NCBI GenBank assembly: GCA_903834475.1
Contig: CAILJH010000011.1
Coordinates: 1-49,899, forward strand
Reading direction: 5' to 3'
DNA: 49,899 nucleotides
DNA from: an uncultured Prolixibacteraceae bacterium
Lineage (GTDB): Bacteria; Bacteroidota; Bacteroidia; Bacteroidales; Prolixibacteraceae
The notes under the pieces are model-generated. The model was given only the letters and a program-made list of their open reading frames with translations. It did not search any database and was not told where the DNA came from. Of this stretch, positions 24,356 through 34,700 are shown piece after piece. Positions within the stretch are counted from its first letter, which is position 1. Each line of letters opens with the position of its first letter. The position numbers and the translations under genes were made by a program.

Positions 24356-25120
24356 CTATCTGGTAAACACCCAGCTATCTCCTTTGGATATTTGATTGTT
24401 GAAGTAGTATCCATCCAGATCAAACGCCTTCATTTCTTCAGGATCCGAAATTTGATTCTGAATGATAAACCGGCTCATCAAGCCCCGTGCTTTTTTTGCG
24501 AAGAATGATACCATCTGGTACTGCCCGTCTTTGTGTTCCTTAAATGCAGGAGTGATGATTCTGGCTTTCAATTTTTTAGTATCGATGGCACTGAAATATT
24601 CATTCGATGCCAGGTTGATCAATTCTTTCTGTCCGGTTTCTGAAAGTTCCAGATTTAATCTGGATGTGATTTTCGTTTTCCAGAAATCGTATAGGTTTTT
24701 CTTCCGCGCAATTGAAATGTTGGTTCCCATTTCGAGCCGGTAGGGTTGAATCAGATCAAGTGGTTTCAGCAGTCCATAAACTCCGGAAAGTATCCGCAAA
24801 TGTTGTTGTGCAGTATCAAATTCCGTTGGAGTGAAGGTTTCGGCTTTCATTCCCTGGTAAACATCACCATTAAACATCAATACGGCCTGCCACGAATTCT
24901 CAGGAGTAAATGGAAGCGACCATTCCTGAAAACGGTGAAAGTTTTGTTCTGCCAGTTTGGAGGAAATATCCATCAGTTTGGCCAGTTGCACGGGTTTTTT
25001 CTTTTTCAGAACCGAAACTATTTTTTCAGCTTCAGGTAGAAAATCAGCCGATGTAAAGTTTTCAAACTGAATTGGGCATTTCTCATAAAGTGATTTGGCT
25101 GGTGAAATAACGATAATCAT
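24356..25120 (-). CDS. yaaA: Peroxide stress protein YaaA/UPF0246 family
   Basis: A 254-residue cytosolic protein with the family hallmarks MIIVISPAKSL at the start, FNGDVYQGMKAE, RILSGVYGLLKPLDLIQPYRLEMG (~115-138) and NLASNEYFSAID. The C-terminus HKDGQYQMVSFFAKKARGLMSRFI is also typical. In E. coli, YaaA lowers intracellular free iron and oxidative DNA damage under peroxide stress and has a DNA-binding fold. The start is set at MIIVISPAK because the 11 upstream residues (MFLKQNQLSET) are not family sequence. It lies 63 nt after the HTH_42 gene on the same strand. Confidence 0.9.
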   Translation of the reverse strand: MIIVISPAKSLYEKCPIQFENFTSADFLPEAEKIVSVLKKKKPVQLAKLMDISSKLAEQNFHRFQEWSLPFTPENSWQAVLMFNGDVYQGMKAETFTPTEFDTAQQHLRILSGVYGLLKPLDLIQPYRLEMGTNISIARKKNLYDFWKTKITSRLNLELSETGQKELINLASNEYFSAIDTKKLKARIITPAFKEHKDGQYQMVSFFAKKARGLMSRFIIQNQISDPEEMKAFDLDGYYFNNQISKGDSWVFTR

Positions 25121-25183
25121 AGTTTCGGATAATTGATTTTGCTTTAAGAACAAAAAAGCAGTATCGAAGTTCAGGCATTTAAA

Positions 25184-26269
25184 CTACTCGCACTGATTTG
25201 CCATTTCTGTTTTCTGGCTAAAGAATTGACTGTAACGTTTTGAAGCATCTTCGATTTGTTCCTTTTCTTTTGGTGTAATGGGCCTGAAATACTCCGGAAA
25301 AATTAAAAATTTGTCTTTCATTTGCTGGCGCTTCCATGTTCCGCATACTTTTCCATCTACGACTATAATTGGTCTGAAAAAACCATTTTCGGAAATTGCC
25401 TTTTTGTGATTCGCATCCAAAAGAGAAGCGCTCCGGTCGCGATAGCTGATAATGAATTCGTCATATGCCGCAATCAAATAAGCTTTCCCGCCCTGATAGT
25501 CTGAATCTGGAACAGACCCTGAATGCCAGTAAATCAGTTCATTAATTTTTTCTGAAATAAAATCTGACTGGACCATTTCCAATGCATTTTTAGCGTCTTT
25601 CACGGGCAATCCCGACCACCAGATAAAATCCTGAATGGTTGCCGGACCATGACTGGTGAAGTATCGTTTAGCAAGTTCAGCCAGAGCAGCTTCGCGGTTA
25701 AATGAACTGGTTTTTGGCACCCACTCTTCGAGTAAAGTATAGGTCTGTATTTTGCCATTTGGCTTTCCGCTGCATAATATCCCGTCCAGTTCGCAGATCA
25801 TCATCAAATGCGATGCACGTTGTCCTTCAGTAGAAATTCCTGCCATCCGGAGCTGCAACATGATTTCTTCACGCGTCAGATGTTTTCCTCCAACCAGTAA
25901 TTTTTCAACCACCGATTTGCTTTTGTTAATTGTTGACTCGCTGAGTTCAAGATCTCTGTGCCGTGAACGAAGTAGTCGTTTAATGTGGGGAGCTGTCAAA
26001 CCAAGTATCCAGTAAATATCTGTGGATGATACGATATGCCAGGTCGGTCTCAGCAGGTGAGTCCTGATTATTTCTCCCCGGCGATAGGCTTCGGCTATTG
26101 TTTGTTCGGTGGCATTGGGTAAGCGGACTCCAAATGCCCAATTCACCATGCTGAAATCCTGCGCCTGCATGGCTCCCATCCAGGAAACCAAATCCTGTAC
26201 ATTTTTGAATTTGCCTGAAGCAATCTGCTGGTTTTGTAAGCGGATGTTGGAAATGTCGTCCCGCGTCAT
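25184..26269 (-). CDS. Winged-helix (HTH_42) protein of the AlkZ/YcaQ DNA-glycosylase type
   Basis: A 361-residue protein of the winged-helix DNA-binding family that includes the DNA-crosslink glycosylase AlkZ (YcaQ). Near the N-terminus MGAMQAQDFSMVNWAFGVRL (31-50) carries the Q-x-Q motif that AlkZ uses for catalysis. IIRTHLLRPTWHIVSSTDIYWIL (67-89) is the next signature. YFTSHGPATIQDFIWWSGL (~208-226) and a beta-hairpin domain with PIIVVDGKVCGTWKR follow. It may remove alkylated bases. Its ATG starts on the base after the GH128 stop (TAAATG), so translation may be coupled, although the functions look unrelated. Confidence 0.85.
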   Translation of the reverse strand: MTRDDISNIRLQNQQIASGKFKNVQDLVSWMGAMQAQDFSMVNWAFGVRLPNATEQTIAEAYRRGEIIRTHLLRPTWHIVSSTDIYWILGLTAPHIKRLLRSRHRDLELSESTINKSKSVVEKLLVGGKHLTREEIMLQLRMAGISTEGQRASHLMMICELDGILCSGKPNGKIQTYTLLEEWVPKTSSFNREAALAELAKRYFTSHGPATIQDFIWWSGLPVKDAKNALEMVQSDFISEKINELIYWHSGSVPDSDYQGGKAYLIAAYDEFIISYRDRSASLLDANHKKAISENGFFRPIIVVDGKVCGTWKRQQMKDKFLIFPEYFRPITPKEKEQIEDASKRYSQFFSQKTEMANQCE

Positions 26270-27802
26270 TTATTTTACAATCAGATGATTGGATGTTTTA
26301 CCGACATTTTTAACCTGCACAATGTATGAGCCGCTTCGGTAACTGCTAAAATCAATCTCAAACCTGGAATTTCCTTCCGGATTCATTTTAGTGAAAATAA
26401 CCCTGCCGGTTAAATCAATTACTGAAACATGTGATTTTCCTGACTGATTTGCCGATTCAATGAACAACTTATCAATCACCGGATTCGGATAAACCCGTGA
26501 ATCCGCTACTTCTGTTTCAGGAGCAAAAGTTGGCTGACTTGCTGTTGTAATTTCAAGCCAGTTCAGGTTGAACAATCCTTTGTTGGTGAATACCTGTAAT
26601 TTATGTTTTCCTGCTTTGAGCGTTGCGCTTGTTGTGAGTGTTTTCCAGATTTGGGTTCCTCCGGTCGACGCAATCTGAAGGACTTTCAGAATAGTTCCGT
26701 TTTCACGGATAGCGAGACTGGTAGCCGAGCTGGCTGCTAACCTGAAAAATACATTGTAATCACCAGCAACCGGCACATCGATGTTGTATTCGAGCCAGTC
26801 GCTGGCATCGATCTTGGTTACATCGGCAATTCCCGAAATGTCTTTGGTTGCTTCAATGGTGATTCCTGACATGGTGGTATAATTTTCGGCCTCCATTCGT
26901 GCCGGAAGAACAGTATAACTGGCCGTATCGCGTATTGGATTGAAATTCAGATAGATATTTCCCAGGTCGGTAATTTGTCCTGAAGCGGCTTTAAACAGAT
27001 CGAGGTATGGATAAGCTCCGGAGCGATTGCCGTTAAACCATGAATATCTGAAAACAGAAGTGTCGCTTTCGAGGTAATCAATGGCACCCAGCATATATGC
27101 TTTTTGCATGTCCAGCGTAATGGTCGGTTGGTCCCAGCAGGCAAATTCAGTCAGCCAGATTGGTTTTTTGTACTTTTTGAATTTATTGATATAATCGGAC
27201 AAAGCACTGGTGTAGCACATGTAATTGTGAACAGCAATGTAATCGACCCGACAATTGGGGCATGCGGCAAAAAAGGCATCAAGATAGACAATCGGGTCAG
27301 TAAAAGTTACTTCGTTTTCAGTCACGGGTTTATCGGCATAATTTACTGCCGGACTGACAATTTTTAATCCGTAATCCTGGGCGATTTTCTCCAGTCTGGG
27401 CCACAATGCCGCTGCCTGAGAAGGTTTCAGGTTGGCTTGTGTGGTGAAATTGGGTTCATTAAATGCCAGCAAATATTTCGCATTTGGATGACTGGCATAA
27501 AAAGCACGTAATCCCGTTTCATTAAAAGATCCGTTCCAGGTCATTGGTACAAAGTCCATGGAATAGTTCTGATAGACATTTGCCACAGTACTTTCAGGTT
27601 TATAATCCCAGTTATACCACCACGAAAGGCTTTTTGAAACAACGGCCATGTCAGCTTCTGACAGATGCCCGTAGGCGATGCCGCGCTTTTCACTTTTTGC
27701 CTGCGAATAAAGAGCTACCGGAGCCAGAATGAGTAACACTCCTAAATATAGATTTAAGCGAAAAAAAATGTTCCCGGTTTTGTTGACCATTGTAGTTTGC
27801 AT
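26270..27802 (-). CDS. GH128-like endo-beta-1,3-glucanase with CBM6-like module and T9SS sorting domain
   Basis: A 510-residue exported protein: signal peptide (~1-35), catalytic barrel (~38-290), CBM6-like beta-sandwich (~300-420), T9SS type A domain (~436-510, VYPNPV). The barrel has the Asl1-like/GH128 pattern KRGIAYGHLSEADM, LSWWYNWDY, LLAFNEPNF (acid/base Glu116) and IWLTEFACWD (nucleophile Glu219). GH128 enzymes cut beta-1,3-glucans. The CBM6 opens with ARMEAENYTTMSGI and has IDASDWLEYNID. It is the last sugar gene of the operon, 17 nt after the second GPH symporter. The start could also be the Met at residue 5. Confidence 0.85.
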   Translation of the reverse strand: MQTTMVNKTGNIFFRLNLYLGVLLILAPVALYSQAKSEKRGIAYGHLSEADMAVVSKSLSWWYNWDYKPESTVANVYQNYSMDFVPMTWNGSFNETGLRAFYASHPNAKYLLAFNEPNFTTQANLKPSQAAALWPRLEKIAQDYGLKIVSPAVNYADKPVTENEVTFTDPIVYLDAFFAACPNCRVDYIAVHNYMCYTSALSDYINKFKKYKKPIWLTEFACWDQPTITLDMQKAYMLGAIDYLESDTSVFRYSWFNGNRSGAYPYLDLFKAASGQITDLGNIYLNFNPIRDTASYTVLPARMEAENYTTMSGITIEATKDISGIADVTKIDASDWLEYNIDVPVAGDYNVFFRLAASSATSLAIRENGTILKVLQIASTGGTQIWKTLTTSATLKAGKHKLQVFTNKGLFNLNWLEITTASQPTFAPETEVADSRVYPNPVIDKLFIESANQSGKSHVSVIDLTGRVIFTKMNPEGNSRFEIDFSSYRSGSYIVQVKNVGKTSNHLIVK

Positions 27803-27819
27803 TGAAAGATAAAATTCAT

Positions 27820-29172
27820 TTACTCAGCCAACCTTCTGGCGTCCAGCTCTTTTTTCATCAAATCGGTGGTTTTGGAATCGATCTTGTAGAAAATCATAAA
27901 CAAAGCACACGACATGTATAAAATTCCAGGAATAACTGATACCAATAATTTTATACCGGTGATGGCAGTCTGTGTTTGTTCTGCATTAGCCACAAAATTT
28001 GAAACAGCCAGGATCCAGCCTGCAATGGCAGCTCCAATACCCCAGCCAGCTTTTTGCGCAAATACCGCAGCCGAGAAATAAAGTCCGGTTGCACGCCGGC
28101 CGGTTGTCCATTCACCGTAATCTGCCGAATCGGCAATCATGGTCCAAAGTAGCGGAACTGCAGGTGCATAGGCCATTTTAGCTATGATATTGAATACATA
28201 GATGGTCGTTAAATCGCTAACTCCCGGCAAGTAAATGAGAATGAAAAACAAACCAGAGATTAATGAACTGGCAATAAATACGTTTTTATTTCCAAATCTT
28301 TTGGCAAGTGGTTTTGATAGTGGTAAAGCCACAATTAAAGCAATGGTTCCAATCACATTGAAAAGCTGCACATTATTTTCTTTACCCAGATAATATTTAA
28401 AATAGTATGCGATAGCCGCATTTTGCATGGCAAACATGATGAAAGAAATAATTCCTACCAGCGCCAGAATGACCCATGCCTTGTTGCTGAATAAGTTCCG
28501 GATATCTTCTTTCAGCGAATTCTTTTGAGCTTTTGGCGGTTGAACACGTTCTTTGGTTGATTTAAAAGTAATGAAGAAGAAAACCAGACTTAATCCTGAA
28601 AACAGAAACACGGTGTACTGAAATCCCTGAGCTTTATTGCCGCCGCCGAAAAATTCAGCCAAAGTCAATGCCAGTCCGGTTACTATGAATTGTCCGGTAA
28701 AACCCGCAATGAAACGATATGTATTCAGTCCGGCACGCTCATAAGTATCGTCTGTCATAACGGCTCCCAGAGCCGAATAAGGAAGATTAATGGCTGCATA
28801 AGCCGTCATTAAAAGCACATAGGTTGCTCCGGCATACATTATTTTTCCAAATTCGCCCAGATGTGGCGTGGTAAATGTTAAAATGGCCAGAACCGCATAG
28901 GGAATAGCTCCGAACAAAATATACGGACGGAATTTTCCCCAACGGGTAGTGGTCCGGTCAGCAACAATGCCAATAACCGGGTCGATGGCCATATCCCAGA
29001 AGCGGGCGACCAGCATGATTGTACCGGCGGCAGCTGCGGAAATTCCATACACGTCGGTATAAAAGAACAGGAGCCAGAACCCTACCATATCCCAGACAAA
29101 GTGCGAAGCGGTATCACCAAGACTATAACCGATTTTTTCCCTGATCGAAAGTTTTGTTGCGATTGTATTCAT
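27820..29172 (-). CDS. GPH-family (MFS) glycoside:cation symporter, copy 2
   Basis: A 450-residue inner-membrane transporter with 12 predicted helices. The GPH signature is DRTTTRWGKFRPYILFGAIP (71-90), preceded by RFWDMAIDPVIGIVADR. TWTTGRRATGLYFSAAVFAQK-type sequence in the second half is also characteristic. GPH symporters move sugars and oligosaccharides with H+ or Na+. Position in the operon argues for glucose or laminari-oligosaccharides. It differs clearly from the other GPH gene at 30311-31762, so the two may divide substrates by length or type. Confidence 0.88.
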   Translation of the reverse strand: MNTIATKLSIREKIGYSLGDTASHFVWDMVGFWLLFFYTDVYGISAAAAGTIMLVARFWDMAIDPVIGIVADRTTTRWGKFRPYILFGAIPYAVLAILTFTTPHLGEFGKIMYAGATYVLLMTAYAAINLPYSALGAVMTDDTYERAGLNTYRFIAGFTGQFIVTGLALTLAEFFGGGNKAQGFQYTVFLFSGLSLVFFFITFKSTKERVQPPKAQKNSLKEDIRNLFSNKAWVILALVGIISFIMFAMQNAAIAYYFKYYLGKENNVQLFNVIGTIALIVALPLSKPLAKRFGNKNVFIASSLISGLFFILIYLPGVSDLTTIYVFNIIAKMAYAPAVPLLWTMIADSADYGEWTTGRRATGLYFSAAVFAQKAGWGIGAAIAGWILAVSNFVANAEQTQTAITGIKLLVSVIPGILYMSCALFMIFYKIDSKTTDLMKKELDARRLAE

Positions 29173-29269
29173 TGTCGTCAGTATTTAGATTGTATAGTTA
29201 AGATTTTCATGTCTAAAAATAGGTCTGCTTATTTAAAATGACAAATATTGAGTGACCCTTAAAATTCAT

Positions 29270-30271
29270 TTATGGCACTGAATGGTATATTTCATTCACC
29301 ACATCGAAAGCCATTTTCTTTGTCCCATCCAATTTTACGATGCCCCAGTACTCCTCATTGGCGGCCCCGTCATACGGAACACCTCCACTGTTGGGAGCCC
29401 AGCCTCCGGGTTCCTGCGTTTCGTTTTTTCCTGTTTTCCACCATTCATCCGAAAATGAGAATATGGCAACTCCGGAACAAATTTCCCGGAATCTGAAAAT
29501 ATCGTCCAGAATATTGCGCGTGGCATCGGCCTGGGCTTTTTCATTTTCGCCCTGTTCATATCCGTTCTTTTTCGCCGCCATATAGCTGTCGGCACCGGCT
29601 TCAGAAAGGTACATGGGTTTTGTACTGATTGCACTCCATGCCGGGAATATATCTTCCGGATTATCCCAGCGGTAAACATTCATCCCCCAGACATCCACAT
29701 TCGGGCATAACGAAAGTGCCTCTGCTTTGGGTAATTCGCCGTGACCTGTTGCAACAGGATGAGAAGGATCGATCTGATGAATTTTTTCAGCTACATCATT
29801 CAGGGCTTTATACCAGTTTTCGATATGTCCGCCAAACCACTCGGGATGGTAATTGTATTCGTTGCCCAGTTCCCAGAACAGGATTGCCGGATGATCCTTG
29901 AAGGTTTTGATATAATCGGCAAATGTTCCTGAAAGAATGTCAAAATTTCCATCCTGATTGTACCCGAAACCGATAATAACCCTTAGTCCTGTTGCCTGAA
30001 TCTGATCGAGATCAGCACGATCAGGTATCGGTTCATAAACCCTGATTGTGTTTATCCCGGCTTCTTTCATCAACTTCAGGTCTTCCTTCAGGTTGCCAAA
30101 GCTGACCTTATTGCTTCCTTTGGGTACCGGATGATAGCAAATTCCTTTAATTGTGTACGGAGTTCCATTCAACAGTATCTGACGGCCTGAAACGCTAACC
30201 ACTTCAGCATTTACACTTTTCAGGCCGAAAAGAAATAGCACTGAAAACAGAATAAGTAAGATTGACTTCAT
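29270..30271 (-). CDS. Exported clan GH-A glycoside hydrolase (glucanase/glucosidase candidate)
   Basis: A 333-residue TIM-barrel enzyme with a signal peptide cut near VNA (residue 22). It has IKGICYHPVPKG, MKEAGINTIRVYEPIPD, and ILFWELGNEYNYHPEWFGG with acid/base Glu138. YLSEAGADSY carries the likely nucleophile Glu224, and FSFSDEWWK follows. This is a clan GH-A architecture that resembles GH2 catalytic barrels, GH17 and GH72 without fitting one securely. A beta-1,3-glucosidase or glucanase role follows from its neighbours only. No lipobox or T9SS domain is present, so it is probably periplasmic. Confidence 0.75.
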   Translation of the reverse strand: MKSILLILFSVLFLFGLKSVNAEVVSVSGRQILLNGTPYTIKGICYHPVPKGSNKVSFGNLKEDLKLMKEAGINTIRVYEPIPDRADLDQIQATGLRVIIGFGYNQDGNFDILSGTFADYIKTFKDHPAILFWELGNEYNYHPEWFGGHIENWYKALNDVAEKIHQIDPSHPVATGHGELPKAEALSLCPNVDVWGMNVYRWDNPEDIFPAWSAISTKPMYLSEAGADSYMAAKKNGYEQGENEKAQADATRNILDDIFRFREICSGVAIFSFSDEWWKTGKNETQEPGGWAPNSGGVPYDGAANEEYWGIVKLDGTKKMAFDVVNEIYHSVP

Positions 30272-30310
30272 GAGATGTGATTCATTAATATTACTGAATT
30301 AAGCGTTGAC

Positions 30311-31762
30311 TCAATCTTTATTTTCCTCCTGAATCTTCATTTCTCCGCGTCGTAAAATCAATGCTTCCCTTATTTCATGTGCTTTTTCCTCAGTAACATC
30401 ATATTTCCACATAACTAAAATTGCCACGATGCCAGTTATTATAGGAATTATAATGTCAGCCATACGGAGATGAGTTATTGTTTCTGCTGATTGAACCGTG
30501 ATATTCTGGTCAAAGCCAACCCAGTTCAAAACGGCTCCGCTTGTGAGCAATGCCACTGCTGTTCCGAGTTTCACCATCCACCAGTAAACTGCGCCAAAAG
30601 TACCTTCGCGGCGGGTACCGTTGTTCAGTTCATCCAGATCGCAAACATCGGCGGTCATCGACATCATCAGGGTAAACAAACCACCAATTCCAAAAGAAAG
30701 GAAAGGAATCGGTAAAAACATCAGCCATGGATTGGCTGGATTAAAACCCCACCATTTTAAAGCATAACCAATCATGGAGATTAAGGTTGCCACTACAAAT
30801 GCGTTTTTCTTCCCGATTTTCTGTGAAATAAAGGTTATGACCGGTATAACCAGGATGGCCGTTGCCACAGCGCTGATCGTTCCGAACCATGCCGGCCATT
30901 GCCCTGCTGCGGTGGTATCACCCTTGAAAAGGTAAAAAATAATGATGAAGAAGGCGAACTGGGCTATGGTCTGAAAACCGTTGAAAATCAGGAAAGTTGC
31001 TCCGCATAATTTCATAAAAGGTTTGCAGGTGACTGTTTGTTTGATTGCCCCGATAAATTCTTTGGTGTTGGCGGCAAGATCTTTTACCGATAATTTCGAC
31101 TTTCCGATGATTTCCGGAAGCTCCATTTCTTTACAGAACAGGGCGGGCATAATTCCGAGAATCATGCATAATCCGCCAACCCAGATCGACAGGTTTCTTG
31201 CACCTTCCGGAGCGGTGCTGTAAAACCGCTGGTCGTAAATGATTACCCAGAACCAGGGGGCAATCATCCATGCAATTTGTCCCATCCACTGTGAAACGGC
31301 CATTAATCGGGTGCGTTCGTGGTAATCGGGACTCATTTCATAACCCAAACCGATGAGAGGTGCGGCAAAAATGGTATAACCAATATAAAAAAGCATCGAT
31401 AAGCTTAAAAAGTAGAAGAAGTTATAAGTCTGGGAGTTTTCAGGATAAAGTTGCCACATGACCATAAAAGTTAAACCGGAAATAATGCTTCCCAAAAAGA
31501 TGTAGGGTTTTCTTCTCCCCCAGCGCGATCGGGTATTGTCGGAAATATAACCCATGATCGGATCGATGATTGCATCCATCAGTCGCGGAAGTGCAGCCAG
31601 CAATCCGGCCAGTAACGGATTCATTTTCAGCGCCAGAACCAAGATGACCATAAAGATTCCCAAGGCTGCAGGCAATAACTGGTTCGCCAGGGAACCCGAT
31701 CCAAATGCGAGTTTTTGTCCAAAAGGGACAACATCTTCAGGAGCTGTTTTGAAATGTGCCAT
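30311..31762 (-). CDS. GPH-family (MFS) glycoside:cation symporter, copy 1
   Basis: A 483-residue transporter with 12 helices and the GPH motif DNTRSRWGRRKPYIFLGSII (~76-95) after MDAIIDPIMGYISDN. The second half has MTADVCDLDELNNGTRREGTFGAVYWWMVKLG, a very typical GPH helix 10-11 sequence. It starts 33 nt after the phosphorylase stop and ends 39 nt before the clan GH-A enzyme. The gene order suggests that it brings in beta-1,3-gluco-oligosaccharides for the cytosolic phosphorylase. The counter-ion cannot be told from sequence. Confidence 0.9.
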   Translation of the reverse strand: MAHFKTAPEDVVPFGQKLAFGSGSLANQLLPAALGIFMVILVLALKMNPLLAGLLAALPRLMDAIIDPIMGYISDNTRSRWGRRKPYIFLGSIISGLTFMVMWQLYPENSQTYNFFYFLSLSMLFYIGYTIFAAPLIGLGYEMSPDYHERTRLMAVSQWMGQIAWMIAPWFWVIIYDQRFYSTAPEGARNLSIWVGGLCMILGIMPALFCKEMELPEIIGKSKLSVKDLAANTKEFIGAIKQTVTCKPFMKLCGATFLIFNGFQTIAQFAFFIIIFYLFKGDTTAAGQWPAWFGTISAVATAILVIPVITFISQKIGKKNAFVVATLISMIGYALKWWGFNPANPWLMFLPIPFLSFGIGGLFTLMMSMTADVCDLDELNNGTRREGTFGAVYWWMVKLGTAVALLTSGAVLNWVGFDQNITVQSAETITHLRMADIIIPIITGIVAILVMWKYDVTEEKAHEIREALILRRGEMKIQEENKD

Positions 31763-31795
31763 TGATTTAGTTTTATATAGATTAAATTTCGATAG

Positions 31796-34700
31796 TTACT
31801 TCCGGAATGAGACTTCAATCTGGCTAAACTTTCCCTCGCGTTCAAACAAACTTGCACTCCAATCATGTTTAATCGTATTTCCGGCGAGTTCAATCCAGGT
31901 TCCGTCGGTATTGGTAATTTTGATTTTATCTTCGTTGGAAGCCGTATAAATGACAGGAACCTGACAGAAGGTAAATCCAAGCTGACCTTCATTCAGAATG
32001 ATTTGCTGTTTTTCATCTTTCAAATCGAAATATTCAAATACACTTTTCTGCTTCAGAAACTCCTCAGGATTGATCATCGGGAACCTGAATCCGATTTCAC
32101 CATTTTCGATATGAATACCCAGTTCGCTCATTCGGGTAAGGAAGTCTTCTTTTACCTGTCCGGTCATTCCGGGCTGCTGTGCACCGGCATTCCCGGGTGT
32201 ATGCGAGTAGGCATCGGTTGGAAATGCGCCGTACAATTCAGGCGATTTGCTTAAACCAATTCCAGCCTTAATTTCATAATAGTGATCCTTAATTTTGCCA
32301 ATGGTAACTGGATCAGCTCCTTCATTAATTCCTTTGAAAAAGCATTCCTGCGCAGCAAGCAGCAATTTGGCCACCATGTGCCAGTAAATGCTTCCCAATC
32401 CTTCGTAACCATAGAAGGTTCCCGAGCGACCGGTGAACGACTGGTGATCAAAAAGCGTTTCGTAAATTGCCAGTACTTTTTCCTTTTCTTCGGAAAGCAG
32501 TGCTCCGTATTCTTCAGGATTCAGTTTTTTGAGCGCACTTTCCAAAAACATAGCATTTCTGAATGCACCATTAAAATGATAGTTGCCCAGATCATCGGCC
32601 TTCAGTATGGATAAATCGTTTTCTGCAATTAATTTTCCCAGCAATTTCGATGAATTAATTTTCTCAACAGGAATGTTATTTTTCTGAACGAAAAGCGGCA
32701 ATTGACGGTCAGGATAAAGCAGGTAACTGTACTGATCTTTACGGAATAAACTGCTTGATTTTAATGCGTCAAGTACATCCAGACTTTCCTGAACCGACAG
32801 GTATCCTGAACTCAAAACAGCCACCTGACCTTCGAGCATTTCGTACAAATGCCGAATCGAGATACTTTGATCTGAAAATGAGATCAGGTTATAGGAATGG
32901 TAAAGCCCGTCTTCACGTTTGTTTGCCTGAATCGACTGATCGATATATTTCAAAGCCAGCTGAGTGAATTCAATCAATGCTTTTACCTGAACCGATTTTT
33001 TTCGGCCGGAGAAAGATTTTTGGTAAATTGCATTCCTGAAATTGCTTCCTGCTTCACCCAAAAAGTCGGTAAAACGACGTCTCTCAACGTTTGAAAAACC
33101 GGTTTTTAACAGAGCCGTATTTTCAGCAAAAAGAGTAAATATCTTATCAAAAAAGGTTTCCACTTCTTCTGAAACAGAGATTTCGGTAATTGCAGATTCG
33201 TTGAACCTTTCTGACCAGAATTTCAGGAAGCGCCTTAAATAATAGAGTGTGACCATCGAAACTCCGTTGCCTACCAGGGCATTGTTGGCATCATTCCACT
33301 CCGGACGTTGTGTATTGAGCCAGATGCCGGCTTCAGGAATAAAGTTGCTTAATTTGGAAAGAAGTGTAGCCAGAATTTTTTCGGTCAGGTTAACACGGTA
33401 AATGTTGCCGTCAAGACTATTTACTAAACGGCCATCAGCACCTGTTTTTCTGGTCAGTTCCTTAATTTTATCGTTTAAACCAAAATCAAATCCGATGGTG
33501 TCCTTCGGATTTTTCACTATTTCAGCGTATGATTTTATACGATATGGAACATTGGCATAGGCAAATATTTCTTTTTCAAGCAATTGGTCTAATTTGCCCG
33601 GATGAAACTCCTGCGATAATTCGAGAAGTTTCAGAAGATAAATAATCTGATGATCGCCCCAATAGCCAATGTATGCCCACGGATCGTGCGGATCGGGACT
33701 CTCCCAATCTATGCCTTCGCGGGTGATTCGGTAAGGATTATAGCCATCGGCAGTACTTGCATTTAGAAATTTGCTGATCATTCCTTCCAGAAATTCAGGA
33801 AATGAATAACCCAGCGCTTCCCAGTTTTGAAAAATATCGCGCCAGTTGCCCTGATAATTTAGTTTTGGGCTGCCGTCTTCATTTTTCGTTTCGATCGAAA
33901 ACTGGTTCCATGGACGACTCGGATCGCCATGCCGGCGGCTAAATGTAAGCGGCAGGTATTCGTAGCAAATCCTGATCAGATCGGGATCTGACAGCTCTTC
34001 TGCGCGATTAATCAATTCCGGATAATTGATTTCAGCCGGAAGTTCATTCAGCCAGTTCTGATATTTTGCTGAAATATTTCGGTTAATTTGCCCGATATAC
34101 AGTTTGAAATCTGCTGTATCAATCGTGTAGTTTGTGGTGAAAATTCCACCCCTCATGACATTGAAAAGGGTATTTGAAAAATGGCGGGCAGAACTTAATT
34201 CGTCGTTACCCATTTGCATGCCATCGGCTTTGGAAACGATTTTTTTCAGGTTAGCGGTACCCTGGTCGATATCGTCATTGACTTGTTTCTGCGGATCAAT
34301 GGCGGTTTTTATGAAATGATTGAGATTGGCCACATCAACGCTGTCCCGATTGATCTCTGCAACAATCATCCAGCCTTTTTTTACATCCTTCGCCAGTTCA
34401 AATCTGGTATTGACAAAATATGCTCCCCGGCTTGCCCTAATGTCTGTTTCTTCTTCCAGTGAAATTCCTTTTTTGAAGTTCTCAAGCTGCCTGTTCGAGA
34501 GAAGAATTTTAGCGTCTGTGTCCAGTCCGCACAACCACACCGTGCTTGATTTAAGCGATTCGCTTGGTTCAGCCCGGTCAACCGGAATAGAACTCAGCAT
34601 ATACAAACCCAGTTTGGTTTCTTTCAGGAGTTCGTTTTTTTTGTAAGCATCCGATAAATTGCTGTAGGCATTCTGAAAATCAAAATCGATCCCATTGGGA

